Of a stretch of 64,000 nucleotides of DNA, positions 34,088 to 47,704 are shown piece by piece. Each line of letters opens with the position of its first letter. The first letter of the stretch is position 1. The notes below the pieces were generated by a model. That model saw nothing but the letters and a program-made list of their open reading frames with translations, searched no databases and had not been told where the DNA came from. The DNA is from Nelumbo lutea. Its lineage: Eukaryota; Streptophyta; Magnoliopsida; Proteales; Nelumbonaceae. The stretch spans positions 58,505,421 through 58,569,420 of the forward strand of contig JAKGHH010000004.1 in NCBI GenBank assembly GCA_022828595.1, read 5' to 3'. Position numbers and translations under genes: made by a program.

Positions 34088-37000
34088 GTGTGATATTCTA
34101 TCTTTATCTTCAATTTCTTCATTTTTCTTTCTCTCTTGATTATAATCATCAATCATCACTAAAACAATTACTTTTAATTTTAAATGCATTGCTTAATGGG
34201 CTTATTTGTTAATTTGATTGACCTATTTAAGCATAACTTTGAAACTTTAGTGTGCAAATCTGGTCATTTTCTGAACTATTAATTATAGGACATTTTTCCA
34301 TATTGGATCAAATTCTTTTTAAGAGGTCATAGTGTGGATTAATGTGTTTAGATTTTGTATGTGCTTGTTTACAAATCCATCATGGGTATTCATGGTCAGA
34401 ATGTTTGTATGTGTTTGGTTTTTTTTCAACATTGTCTCCCCAATTGATTATTCTAGACACCATTAAATTATAAAACAAATTCTTTGTTTTTGTTCACTCC
34501 AATTCTTTTTGTGTTTATTTATCAACAGCATTCCCTGTGAGTACATTTCAGTTCTATATAAAATGTGGCATTATTCACCACTAAGTAATTGGTGAAATAA
34601 TGAAAATTCAAGTAATAACTTTTTCCTTGAAAAATGTTTTTATAAATTACATGTTTTATGTTTTGTATAAAAATATGTCACACTTTGACTGATTAAATAT
34701 AGATAGCTTACCAAGTGGTCTTTTAATAAGACATTTTATATAATAAATTGAAATAAGCAATACTAGAATAAGACATTTTATAGACACCTAAAGTTTATAT
34801 GTTTAAAGGCTAGTTGAAGATAAGTTAAGAATTTTCTTTTAAGCTAATATAGAATAAAACCACGTAAATCAAGAGCATGTGGTCTCAACCAATGCAAATA
34901 CCTAAGGCTTTATTTCGAGGAGTGTAAATACCGGTTCAGTGCATTATTGCATCCGGGATCACAATTGCATGCATTTGGAAATGTTGCAAGAACACCTCTA
35001 AGATCGATGTAAAATTGCGAACATGCCATGGTTTACATTGATATTGGGCTGAAAACTACTTCGATTTTTTCGAAGTAAAAATTCACGTTAATAGGCTATG
35101 AATTTACCCTCGTCCACCAGAACGGCGGTCCGAGTGTCTATCTGAGCATTTGAGCATCCGGCTATGCACAAGAAGAGCATCATACTTACTCCTACCACCT
35201 GAGAACTCATGGTTGGATTTTCCGATATCTAAGTTTCTGTGCCAAAGACTTGAAATCTAGACAACGGAGATTTGAGAGACAACAAACCTCTTGTTTCAAC
35301 TCGTTCTATTACTGGTGAGGTTTCTTATTCATTTTTCCATTTGACCTATCAAATAGATGCTGATATACTTTTTTGTTTTTTTGTTTCTTTAGTTTTTCTC
35401 TTCTTCGAAGCTTGTTCAACCTTATCATTTTCAGATCCCCCTTCAACGTACCCATTTCTAAGACATTCTTGGACCACCTGAAAGTAAGGACTTCATTTTT
35501 CTTTTCGTTTTTGTTTCTTGTGTTTTCATTTTCTCAATATGATCTGTAGTTTTTACAGATTTGGAAAATTTTTCCCGTATTTTGTAGTAACATTTATAGA
35601 TGTATATGTTTTTTTTTTTTTTTTTTATCTATTCAACATTTCCCCTTCATTTTATAGTTATAATCAGATCTATAAAATATTTCCTCTGTATCTCCTACAT
35701 TTTATATATCGTACTTGAGTTAGGAGGCTTTGTAGCGTTTCCAAAATGGTTTGGATGACTTTATAGTTAAATAACCCTGATTAGTTCAATTAGCCATTGG
35801 AAGTCATTTTTCTTCTATGTTATGGTTTAACCATCTATCTTCTTCTGGTGGGGTTTCTGATTAGATGGAGAGCTTCTGATTTAATATATTTTGTTATCTT
35901 TGTTTATTGTTTTTTCCTGTTGATTACTAATGTTGATTGGTCCATTTGTTGTTTAGGAATCTTTTTTTTTTTCTTTTGTTTTGTGGTTTAACCATTTGCC
36001 TTTTGCTGGTGGAGTTTTTTATTAGACATAGATAGGAGGGTGTGGATGGATGAGACAAAAAGCATTGATGTGCCATAGGTGTGGGGTCTGTTGAAATCAG
36101 ACCTGTTGTGGGTTGTATAAGGATCCAAGGATAAAGAATCATAGATTTGTGTGCTGTAAAGAAACCATAACAACATGATAAAATTTGGACCAAGAGCTAT
36201 ATATGCAAAAATTGAATTCAATCATTTTGAAGAACATAAAAGAGAAGTAAGAGAGGATAAAAAAAGAAATATGTTTTTTTAAAGGGAAACAAGTAGAGAA
36301 AATAGGCCTTGATACTTCCAAGGAAAGACTCAATTCAATTCAAATATAGATTTGAATCCATAGGTGGGTCTACCCTTAAAACTTATTCTTAAAATAGAAA
36401 AGAAAACCCATCATGTCAATAGAATTACCATATTATTCCCAAAACTATACATGATTCACAAGATCTTGGTCACGCTTGAAATTTCCAATGGCTTTGGGAA
36501 ACAATAGTCCAAGGGGACATATAGGAATGGTGTGGATGGAAAGTTGAACAGGTAGCCGATCCAGAGGATCTTGGAGCAATTTAAACTATCCACATTATCC
36601 CTCTAGACAGAAAAACATGGCAACTCATGTAGGGAAGCTCCTGACTTGACCTCTCTAGCAAATAGAAAGAAAGGTAACCCAGAGGCCTACACAAGGGTGC
36701 TTTATTGGGAGATTGAACTGGTGGATAAACCATGGATTCTCCAATTTGTTAATGGTTCAGATTAGTTACATCAGCACTCCTTGTGGAACAAATATAGTAG
36801 GTTTGTGTGGAACTTTACTTAAGCCAATATGTAGGTATGCATGATCAATCCAAGCTCACAAGACATCATGTCTATCTCCTTTAATTAATTAAAAATGGCA
36901 CAACAAATCACTTGTTCAAGCTGATTGATTGTTGTGAAGGGCAATCAACTATATAGTTAAATGAAAGATTGGAGGGGCAAAGAAGCTGATCATATACATG

Positions 37001-38307
37001 TTACATATAAAAGAAAATTCAGGAGGAGAATCTTCATCATTTGTCATTACACTTTTAATGAATGGGAAACTATATCTAGCTGGTGCATGTTGGTTAAGAC
37101 CTGTTTTTGGTGACAATCATGCAGAAAATAGGATTGCCATTTTATTTGGAGGTACTTGTGGTTAGTTTTATAATGGTGATTTGAAAAGCATTACACAACT
37201 AAGCTTTATTCCAACCATTTGAGTTTGGCTATAACAGTTTATAGTAGTCTTTCTCTGCCATTTCTACTATTTCTAAGGGCATATCCTCTATTTAAGAATA
37301 AATCAATATGTTTCGCTCTATTTCAAATCACATTCTTATTAACCTTCATTTGGCCTTTTAGAACTTCATGCATGTGAAAGAGGATTTCATTGGAAGTGGA
37401 CCAACATGGATTATATTAAGTCCATTTCAATGGGCTTGAGTGAAATCACAAAGAAAAGTCCAAGAAGATGGTTCATTTTCCACTTCCAGAGTATATTTGG
37501 TTATGCATTTGATAACTAATGTTTTTGAAAATTTCAGTTATCTTGTTCTGATCAAGTCTAGGCAGAAAAATAGAAATAAAACTGCCTCCAAAATCTATAA
37601 CTAAAAAGCAGGGCCTTCAAAAAACCTCAGTTTAAATAGAATAGCCGTAATAACTCCATGTATGTATAAAGTTGGGTTATTTTCAGTGCTTTATTCAGTT
37701 TTTATTTATCTTAATGATTATTTGTTGTTTTGGGGAAACTGTTTCAAGGAAAAAAAAAAGGGCTTAAGAGGTGTCTCTCTTTGTTGGTTTCTGATAAAAA
37801 AACACATGAATCTTCAAAAGCCATTGTTTACCACTTTGTGGAACTAAAATAATGGAATGGAAATGGTATAGAGACCAAGTACTTTAAAGATTTCATAACT
37901 TTATGCGATCCTTATAGAAGGTGCACTAGATTTTAGATAATCATAAAATAGGCATAAATATTCATGGAAACTAAGGATTGTTTGATAATGGCTGAAACTG
38001 AATTGAATGACTTTTTTTTTGTGTTTTAATGATTAAGTAGGTTGTGAGCTTTTTAATTGATACATGGCATGTTGCTTGATTACTATTTTACTGACACTTT
38101 ATTATATGACTAATTCACCCATGAAAAACAATGATCCATTCAATTCAGCCACATCAGCTGTTATTAAGGGCCCCTAAATATGCAAATAAAAGTAACCATT
38201 TGAAATAGGGTAACACTAGGATTAGAGCCAAATGTCTATTCTACTACACATTTAAAGAATTAATGAAGCACATTATGATTTTACTTTTGATAAAAAACCT
38301 AATGGGT
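34088..38307. other. AT-rich stretch, no genes recognised
   Basis: About 4.2 kb of AT-rich sequence with many T-runs. I looked on both strands for further kinase exons and found none. The short open frames here carry no known motif. Confidence 0.4.
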
Positions 38308-38476
38308 CTACACACATATCAAACCCCATAATCCCCTAGCTTTGGCTGTCAATTGATGCTTTTCATCAAATGCTTTAGCTTTATTCATGGCATCTTGTCC
38401 AATAGCTGAGCCTTTAGCCAGCATGCTTGCAACAACATCCTGAGCTTTACTAACATATATCCATCCATTTCTAGAA
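38308..38476 (-). pseudogene. Exon fragment of a BPA1-like (ACD11-binding partner) protein
   Basis: After a plausible acceptor (gcag|ttctag) the minus strand reads GWIYVSKAQDVVASMLAKG and GQDAMNKAKAFDEKHQLTAKA. This is the segment after the RNA-recognition motif in plant BPA1-like proteins. It then departs from the family into GLWGLICV and a stop. I found no RRM exon or C-terminal exon on this strand within several kilobases, so it is more likely a displaced or relict exon than a gene. Confidence 0.7.
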
Positions 38477-39174
38477 CTGCTTTTAGTCCGTGACAAAGAT
38501 AGAAATACACATTCACAAGATTAACAGCAAAAACAAAAAAAGCAAGAAAATCGAGGTGGCTACAAAGTTATGGGGTAAAAGCCTGAAACACTCAAAATTG
38601 CATTAACCATGACAGACTTGCAAACTTAGAAAATAGAAATATTGTTTCCATAGGCATGATCATGATCACAATTATTCATTTCTAAATCCCACTTCAGCCA
38701 TATGATGACTAGATATATACATGCATAGATATTTTTTATGAGTGAGATAGACAGATGTAGAAAACAAGGATACAAATCTCTAATTCCTATATGATTTTTT
38801 AATGCGATTTATCAGAACATATCATTCTATATATTTCAAGAGTTCATTCTCATGTTGGGCATGTATCATGTTTGGTATAAGTATCATGCCACAACAAAAA
38901 CAATCTTTACAGTTTATTCCCACATGCAAAATGAATATAAACTTTAATTGTTGAGCACAAGCAAAATAAAACCAGCCCCAAACTTTAATTGTTGAGCACA
39001 AGCAAAATGAATACCTTAGTGACCATAATGGCCACTTTTTGTGGTTTAATTCAAATCACTAACAATAGATCCGATTATGTAGCTTTGAAATGATTATTTT
39101 CTCCTTTCTCATCTTTGTTTTGTATCAGGTGGTAGGGTTTCATGTATTGTTGTTGATTCAAAGTCAAGTATATT

Positions 39175-39929
39175 TGCAGTTGTAATCACCATGGTAAGGT
39201 GGAGGTTGATCAGTCTTCGAAAGTTCCAAGGTGGCAGTCAGAAAAGAGAGAGGATGTGGGGAAGAGAAGAGAAGAGAGGAGAGAAGGGAGTTGCTTCTTG
39301 TGAGAAACCCTATGTCAGAGTTATGATTGTGTTGTCTCCCTAGGGAAGAATTTCTCTCCCCCTTTTATAGAGAGAGTTAAGGCTATCAGGGAAGGAGTTA
39401 TTTCCTATTAGGAAAGAGGATTTCTCTTGTTAGGAAAGGAGGTCTTGTTAAGGGATCATTATTAGAGAATCCTATGCCTTCTGGATTCTCTTCACACGTG
39501 ACCCTATTGTACTGATGTTGTGTGCGTAACATTATCGTTTGGTGTGCATACCTGCATGCGTAATCCGTGATTCAGCAGGGATCATTAAAAGATGCACGTT
39601 ATAGCCAGTATTTATTCCTGATCTACCGTGATTCAGCAGTTCTTTGTAATGGTGTTGGGTTTGTCGCAATTTTACTCGTATTCGGGTTCATCGGTAATCC
39701 GTGTGCGTCCGAGTTCATCGCAAACCCACACATGTCTTAGCTTTATTGCAGATTCGCATTAGCCGAAGTTCATCACGACTTGTCCCGAGTATGATTTCAT
39801 CGTAATTGTATATTTGCGATGAACTCATGCAAATATGCGATGAGTTCTGGATTCATCGTAGGTGTCTGTGTAGTGTTGATTTGACACCTTTTGTACTCTG
39901 AGGGTCTTAGTGACCACTATGTACCTACA
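39175..39929 (-). repeat. LTR-like repeat of the second family, right copy
   Basis: The minus strand starts tgtaggtacatag at 39929. About 560 bp in it has a good TATA-like string (ctctctataaaaggggg, minus strand of 39355-39371). It ends somewhere near 39175. The first 280 bp match 32314-32587 in the same orientation. No primer-binding site was identified, so calling it an LTR is an inference from layout. Confidence 0.5.
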
Positions 39930-40669
39930 GTAGTAGTTGGTGATGAATGTCAGTTGTTAGTGTCAAATAACTTGACATATATATATATATATATATATAA
40001 TGTCAGATATTTGTAGTACCTCAATCTTCATGAATTTTTATTTGTTCAGGCATTGGAGTTGTGTCATCAACCGACAACAAACAGGAAATACTTCCTTCTA
40101 TCAGCAATGGAGGGATTAATGAATTTTTTTCAAAAGCTATGATTAATGATGCTTGTCAGAGTTAAATTTTATTTTTGGTCTTCAACCTACTCCTGATAGA
40201 TTTTGTATAGTTGAGAGCAAGTCTAGTTTCGTTGTCCTATTCATAATATTTGAAAGAAATGTTTGTACTTTGCATATGCAGGGATAGACCTCCTGTACAC
40301 CATCAACAATCAATGAGTCAACCTCTGACTGATTTAGATCTTCTAAAACTTCAGCTACAACATTAATCTATTATTTTTTATATTTATTTAATGGTTTGTT
40401 ATTTTTTATATTTGTTTAATGGTGGAAGTAGCTAGAACACCATTTGATAGCAAGACAGTTGTATTTACATTGATGAAAATGCCAAACATCCACAAAAATT
40501 GTATTCTTATTTGCATCTTTCAAAACAAATGAATTGAGTGCAAAGTCGGTGTGTAAATCTTGAACCACTTTACACTTGCATGAACCAAACTTTTTTTGTT
40601 TTGCACTCTACAAATTTATATTTGTACTCCTAAATGTAGCCTAAATAACATAGATATGTGAGCCCTACC
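39930..40669. other. Intergenic, with an (AT)n microsatellite
   Basis: Contains a perfect AT dinucleotide run at about 39976-39998. No coding or structural feature is otherwise recognised. Confidence 0.5.
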
Positions 40670-43600
40670 CATATAATGCTTTCTTCATAGCCCCACAAGG
40701 TATGATCTGCCAGCTGTAAGTTTTCTATCCTGTCTCCTTACAAACAAGGTATGATCTGCACCACTCCGAGTGTACCCCACTTTCTTCATAGCCCCACAAA
40801 GCCTCTTAAACCATGCACGAGGAGAGTGCTTCAAACCATATAATGCTTAATTCAGTTTACACACCTTTCTACCAAAGTCATAGCATGGTGGAGGTTCCAT
40901 AAATACCTCTTCATGAAGATCATAAGGCATTTTTCACATCCAGCTGATGAAGTTCTCATGAAAAATTTGCTGCTAGTGACAATAGAACCCGAATTGTGTT
41001 GAGCTTTGCTATTGGGGCAAATGTTTCTTTGTAGTCAATTCCTTCTTTTTGAGTAAACTCCTTTGCCACAAGTCTGGCCTTGTACCTTTCAATGGACTTG
41101 TCCTCCTTATGCTTTACAGTAAACACCCACTTGCACCCAATAATGCCCTTCCCCTCTGGCAAATCCACTAATTCCCAAGTTGTTGCTTTCATTAGGGCCT
41201 TCATCTCTTCATTCATAGCTTCTTTCCACCTTGGATCAGACACTGCCTCTGAGTACCTAGAAAGAACACGTATAGAGGAAAGAGCAAACACAAAGGAGTG
41301 ATAGGCAGGAGATAAATGTGAGTAAGAAACAAAATCAGCAATGGGGTGCGGGGTGGTACAAGAATGAATAGGCTTACGAAGAGCAATAGGAAGATCCAAA
41401 TCAGAAGTATATAGGTCAGAATTACCTTGAATTGCAGAGACAGATTGATCTGAGTCCAACTAGTTGCTGTCATGAGGTTGAGGGCCCTTTTTTTCTATTG
41501 TATGTGAGTATCTCCTTTATGTTGCCTACTGGAGCCTTCAGGGACATCTGCAGCATCAGGAGAAGTAACCGGCACAGTGGGAGCCTCACTAGGTTGACCC
41601 GGAATGCTACAACTAGGAGTAGCAGAAGAGGATGGAAGGCTTGAGGCAGATAGAGGAACAAAAAAGGAGGGAGAATAAGATTCCTCTTCCATCCCACTAG
41701 TCTCCCCCTAAAGAGGATTCTGAGAAGACTGAAAATAGGGTTGAGACTCAAAAAAGACCACATCTCTGGTGACATACTTTCTCTTGGAGATAGGATCATA
41801 ACACTTGTACCCCTTCTATTTAGGAGAGTACCCCAAAAATATTCCCTTCATAGCCTTAGGATCTAGCTTGGTCTTCTTTGGATCCTTCACATGTATGAAA
41901 CATATACAGCCAAAGACCCGTGGAGGGAGAGGAAAGTCTGGAAGACTGAGACACAAAATAGAGAAAGTGGTTTTCATACCCAATACCTTAGATGGCATCC
42001 GATTTATCAGATATGATGTAGTAAGTACAGCTTGAGACCAGTATTGCTTGGGAACTTTGTGCTAGAATAGTAAGGCTTGAGCTGTCTCCAATAGATGTCT
42101 ATTCTTGCGCTCAGCAACCCCATTCTACTGAGGGGTATTAGCACAGGATGATTGACATAACATGCCAACATCTTCCATGAATAAGTTCAAGGATTTTTCA
42201 AAATATCCAGCAACATTATTTGACCGAAATTGCTTAATCTTCTTATCAAACTGTGTTTCAATCATCTTGCAAAAAGCCATAGTTATCTGTGGTACTTCAT
42301 CCTATCATTTTAATAGATAGATCCGTGTGCATCGAGAATAGTGATCAATAAAACTGATAAAGTAACGGAAGCCATCAATGGAAACAATGGGTGAAGGGCC
42401 CCAAACATCAGAATGAACCAAATCAAAAGGAGCTCGAATTTCATTAATGGAAATTGGATAAATAGTTTTACATTGTTTTGACATTTGACATACTTCACAA
42501 ATTAAACTCTGACTTGAAATGCCCTTAAACAATTCGGGAAACAACATTTCTAATGAAGAGAAAGACAAATGACCTAGCCTAGCATGCCACAGATGCAACC
42601 TAGCTATTGACTCCACACTCTCCGGACTACTAGCAGTAGATGCTTGTAAGACTGAACCGATGTCTGCATCAAAATAATAGAGGCCTCCATACTCATGACC
42701 GCTCACAATCGTTCTCCTTGTCAATCTGTCCTGAAAGACACAATGAGTAGGAAAAAAGGTTATACTACAGTTCAAATTTTTGGTAAGTTTTGAAATAGAC
42801 AAAAGATTTGAGGTAAGACTGGGAACATGTAGAACTGATTTAAGAGATATGTCCTTGCTTAGGTCAACCACCCCCTTTCCAGAGATGGTAGAGAAAGACT
42901 CGTCAACAACTCTCATCTTATCCTGACCAGACAACAAATGATATGAAGAAAATAAGGAGGACATATGTGTCATGTGGTCAGTTGGACCAAAATCAATAAC
43001 CCAAGAAGTAGAGCCAATAGAGCTAGTTGCACTAAAGGCAGAGACTGTACCTAATCTAGCAAGAGAGGTGGAAGCAAAAGAATTATTCCTTAGACAGACT
43101 AATGCCCGACTAAGGACCTCTACCTCACTAGCAATGAAGCCCAAAGCACCAGCTCCAGAGGAATCAACAACCTACCCCATAGGAGAAGAAGACACTGTTG
43201 GTATATTCTGTGAGTTGTCACCATTGTTGTTGGTGACAAGATTCCCACTTGTGCATGACCCTTCTGTTGTTTCTTGTCATTTCTCAATGTAGTTGGCTTC
43301 AGGTGAGGATACAGGACCCAACACTTTTCTTTTACATGTCTCTCACCACCACAATGAGTGCACTTAAGGTGCCTCTTGTCTGGATGTATGTTTCCCTTAG
43401 TGGAGACCAAGGTTGAATGTTCTCCAAATTGTTCAGTTGGTTGAGTCTGAGAGTCAACTTGCATCTCCTTTCTCCTGACTTCTTCATTCCTCACCAGATA
43501 ATAAACATGGTGTAATTCGGGCAATTCATCTCTCCTTAGAATTTGTGACCTTATGCCTTCATACACTGGGTCCAAGCCAGCCAAGAACTTAAAGGCTCTG

Positions 43601-44148
43601 CTCTCTTCAATCTGCTTATCATGTCTCTCCTTGTCCCTAGCATTTTACCAATCCAATATCAAGTGATGGTCAAGCTCTTCCCAAAGGCCTTCTAGGGTTG
43701 CAAAGTATGTTGCAACTGTCATATCCCCTTGCCTTAAGGCCGCAATGTCTTGATTTAATCTTTAGATTCTAGCATTATTTTTCTTCTGTCCATAGGTCTT
43801 AGATACCTTTTCCCAAATTTTGGCTGCTGTAGGAAAGTGATGAACAGTCCTGGCAACTCGAGGAGTCATAGAGGCAAGCAACCAGGACATAACTATGGCA
43901 TTCTCCTTGCGCCACACATCATACTCAGCACTGCCAACCTTAGGTTCCTTCTTGTTCCCATCTAAGTAGTCCGTGAGATCACGAGAAGTAATAAAAAGCA
44001 TTGCAGACACGGACCAATCTCTGAAGTTGTACTCATCTAGCAACACACTTGTAATCTGTAAACTGTGCAGATTAGGGTTTTCTAGATTTGAAGAACTTGC
44101 AGTAGGTCTGTTGTCCCTAGAAGAAACCTCTCCGGATACTGAAGACAT
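40670..44148 (-). pseudogene. Broken gag-pol of the third Copia element
   Basis: Gag (43762-44148) contains FRDWSVSAMLFITSRDLTDY and WLLASMTPRVARTV. The zinc knuckle lies at 43120-43584 (CTHCGGERHVKEKC). Protease to integrase (42305-43144) has VIDFGPTDHM, where the family has IDSGATDHM, so the catalytic D-S/T-G has become D-F-G. It is followed by WHARLGHLS and DLVHSDVWGPS. Reverse transcriptase (40956-41459) has GCKWVFTVKHKEDKS and [20 protein letters not shown], and continues in decayed form to 40670. Frameshifts and stops separate every part. Confidence 0.82.
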
Positions 44149-44715
44149 CTTGACTGCAGCCTCAGTGTAGATGCCACTGTTTAAGACTAGCCGAAGTGAT
44201 CACAGTGGTGAAAGAGAGACTAGTTGCAGAGTTGAAGAAGGTTTTGACAGCTCACAACACTGTTTCAGACTTGCCAAGACTGTCACAGTTCTGAAGCAGT
44301 TCAGTTACAGCAGCAAATGAGGTGTTTTGGGCTGGTAACTGACCTGAAACTAAGGGCTCTCCAGCACTGTGCTATGCAGACTTCACTTGAGCTTCGAGTG
44401 CTGCAACTGTAAAGAGAGTTCTCCCCCTTACGACTACTGCTAGGACTGTTGAAATCAGTCCTCAACTAGGTCTGTCCTATACAGACCTCTCTTAGTAGCC
44501 GAATAGCTACTATCTACTAGAAACAGTCTAGTAGGACATCAGCGTCTGGGTCTTATTTCCCTTGCGCCCTACAACCAAGGGAAACCCTAGGTTCGAACCC
44601 TGTTTTGTTCTCCTACAACCCTAGGGTTTCACAGTAGCAACCCAGAAAAAAAAAGAAAAAGAAAGACAGCAAGAGAGAAGAGATGGTGTCGACTGTAACC
44701 AAGAAGGTGCTTAAT

Positions 44716-44727
44716 GCTCTGATACCA
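44716..44727 (-). other. Primer-binding site of the third Copia element
   Basis: The minus strand reads tggtatcagagc adjoining the LTR, the initiator tRNA-Met type site. Confidence 0.8.
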
Positions 44728-45029
44728 TAAAAGCTGAAGTGTTGTAGCTGAAGCAGTAGAAGAGAGGAGAAGACCAAGAGAAGCTGAGAATGTCGAACTG
44801 AACCAACCCAGTCGACAGTACTGTTATTTATATTAAAGTACAATACAATGTTACATGAAATGACTGGGATGCCCCTGATTAGTGATGGGACACCCAGACA
44901 ACTTAAAACACTAAACAGACTTAGGCCCATTAACACAGGCCCAGTACATAACAACTTAAACTCAAATACAGGCTAATAAGAACTCTTAACAACCGAACCA
45001 TCAATACATACAAAACCTTCAACCTAACA
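44728..45029 (-). repeat. 5' LTR of the third Copia element
   Basis: About 302 bp, starting tgttaggttgaagg on the minus strand at 45029 and ending before the primer-binding site. A TATA-like ataaataac lies near 44825 (minus strand). No matching 3' LTR exists in the window. Confidence 0.7.
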
Positions 45030-47402
45030 ATAACTTTCAAAATATATAAGAGAAGTTCTATCTCCAAAACTGATTTATTCATGGAGGATATATTCGCTTT
45101 ATCTGATGGCCTAATTATCTTCGGTATATTCATTTGGGTTATCTTCTGTACAAGGAAAAAGTTCTAATCACAACATTGTCAATCTCCTGCAGTATATTCA
45201 AGGAGGTAGTACCTTACTGTAGTCACTTTCTGTTTAGATCATATATATGATTATTTAAGTTAGAATATAGGGCTGTGACCGTCTGTCTGGGTTGGTTGGC
45301 TGCTACCGCATTTGTTTGTGAATCCTTTTCAGTATGGATTGAACTAAGGTAATTGTTTTCTTTGAGCAAGTGGGTAGTTTCATATGTAATTGTTGGTGAC
45401 AGAGAATTAATCTTTTAATACATGATTGAAAGAACCATCATTGCCAAAAACAACAAAGTTTGTACAGAAAATTAAAAGGACCATTTAGTGTATAAGATAC
45501 AAGGGGAAATAGAATATTTCATTGCCAAAAACAACAAAGTTTCAGTAAATCAGTCATATCAAATAAGTTAATTTGTCCATATTGCATTCATCCTAAAAGG
45601 ACGAATATTTTCTAGTTCTAAACAACTTGCATTGTACCATGTGGTGATTATACTTGGAAAAAAAACATGGAGTCATGTCATCATGACAACGATAAAATTC
45701 TGTAAGAAGGGTTTATGGCCTGAAATTTGTTTGAAATCTCTTTGTATTTTTAATGTTTTGTTTACATAAAGTTTCTGTTAAATTTTAGACTAAATTTGGG
45801 TACGTACGTCAGTTGTTTGCTTGATTAATCATACACATAATTCTATTTTTAAATATTAAACTGAATCAATTTAGGGTACATGTGATCCTCAAGACTTAAC
45901 ATAAAGGAATCTCCTACATGTAACTACGTACAAGGAACTGAACAAGAAAAGCGATGGTTATGACTCAAGCTGAAAAGAATAATCTGTTTGAACCCAGTTT
46001 AGTTTTAGGATGTGTTTTTCTTTGATAATACACATTAAAGGGTTCATCAAGATCAAGGACTGACATTGGATTAGCATAGTTGTCTGTGATTGGTCTCACA
46101 CCAAAGTTAGGCAAAGAGAGACTCGAATCCCATAGTACTCATGGCTGTGTTTTCTGATCCTGGGTTCCTCACAATGAACAATCCATCTCAGATTGGTTAA
46201 AATTTTACCCAGTATGTAGGGGTGATTTACCATTTACTGACTTACAACATTAGTCACAAAAATATGTTTAATAAGATTGACTTGCCATTGATGGGCAGTT
46301 TGGTCATGAAAATTGCATTTATTCTGATGTGAGCAACTTCTGTTAATGTAAAAAACTCGCTGATATGGGGTTTTTTTGACGTTTTGAAAAAATATAATGA
46401 ATTCAAGAGAAATGCTGAAAACTCATGGTGAGTTTTAGACAATTTCTCTAAAATGTACAGATCTAAGTTATTCATAATAAAAAAAAATCACCTCAATCAG
46501 ACAAAAAAATACAAAATTATCGGCCACAGCAATTATGGTGCGTTGCACTTGCACCTGTGACCTGGTGACGAGATCAAGAGGGTCAACAGCCCAACTCCGT
46601 TGGTAGGTAGGACAGTTTTTTAACCAAGTCAACAGTTTCTAGTTAATTTCTAGGTTAAAAAGAAAAAGAAAACTGGACGTAAAAATAGGAGACGGTGACA
46701 GTTCAAATGGTTGAACCAGAGTTGAAAATATTGTATAAACCTAGACCTATCTTTTGATATTGGACCGGTCATGATTGTAATACTGGTTCAATTCTAGCCC
46801 AATTCGGCAGGGGTTGTAGTCTAACAAGGGACCATTGCGCGGGAGAATTTAAACAGTGCACTACTGTCGATCAGGTGAGTGACGATATTGAATCTGACTG
46901 CCTCACCAATTAATCATGTGGCTAAAAGTCTAAAACCCTAAGGCTCAGTTTGGAAAGATTATATTTGTTTTTGTACTTTTTCTAATTTTTTTAGGTATTT
47001 GGTGATATACACCACTAATAATCCATCATTTCTAAAGTCAATGATTGTAGGAAATGAACCTGCATCTATACAGGAATGAACCCATAACATACCAATTGAA
47101 CCAAAACCAACCACCCTTCAATTGAACCAAAACAAACAGCACTTCACAACTGAGAGAACTTTGCAATCACCTTTTCACGGTGGATTTAAAACCACCTCAA
47201 CGAGTATTAAGAAATTTTGACAAACACAAAGAGGTGTGAATTCGTTATCCACAGTTGAAACTGTACGGTACCTACAATTTATAAGGACCCAAAGTTTTTT
47301 CGATCACAACTACGCTCAAATTTTGGCCCATTTTGAATATGCCATATAAAATTTTGGACCCAATCAAAAGTTGGCATGCCATCTAAAATTTGGCAAATCT
47401 AT
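45030..47402. other. Intergenic, nothing firmly recognised
   Basis: About 2.4 kb of AT-rich sequence. Near 45430-45545 there is a small direct repeat (cattgccaaaaacaacaaagttt twice). Near 46620-46800 there is a degenerate aaccaagtcaac...ggttcaattctagccc stretch of unknown type. Confidence 0.4.
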
Positions 47403-47405
47403 TTA

Positions 47406-47704
47406 GGCTCCGTTTGGTTCATAGAAATAGGAGTCGGGAATCGGAATCAGAATGGGCTATTCCGATTCCAATTGTTTGGTTTAGTGGAACCAGAATCCCA
47501 TTCCCATTCCTGTTGGAAAGGATTTTCCCATTTGAGAGAATGGCCATTCCCTCTGTCTCTCCCTTAGGAACGAAATCTCATTCCTAATGATTCTAATTCC
47601 CATTTGCATTCTTATCTGAACCAAACAAATTATGGGAATGAACCATTCCGATTTCAATTTCAAAGGATTTCAATTCCGATTCTGACTATGAACCAAACTT
47701 ACCC
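47406..47704. mobile_element. Tourist-like MITE (PIF/Harbinger type)
   Basis: 299 bp. Terminal inverted repeats are ggctccgtttggttcatag and ctatgaaccaaacttaccc. Flanked by TTA on both sides (47403-47405 and 47705-47707), the 3-bp target duplication of PIF/Harbinger elements. The interior consists of repeated ggaatcggaat/attccgatt motifs. No coding capacity. Confidence 0.85.

Larger units (their letters stand above)
40670..45029 (-). mobile_element. Third Copia element (different family), 3'-truncated
   Basis: Minus-strand order: short 5' LTR (44728-45029), primer-binding site, leader of about 0.57 kb, gag, zinc knuckle, protease, integrase and half of reverse transcriptase. It ends near 40670, before the YVDD box; RNase H and the 3' LTR are absent. 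Protein sequences and the 0.3-kb LTR show a Copia family distinct from the 17-32 kb elements. Confidence 0.8.
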
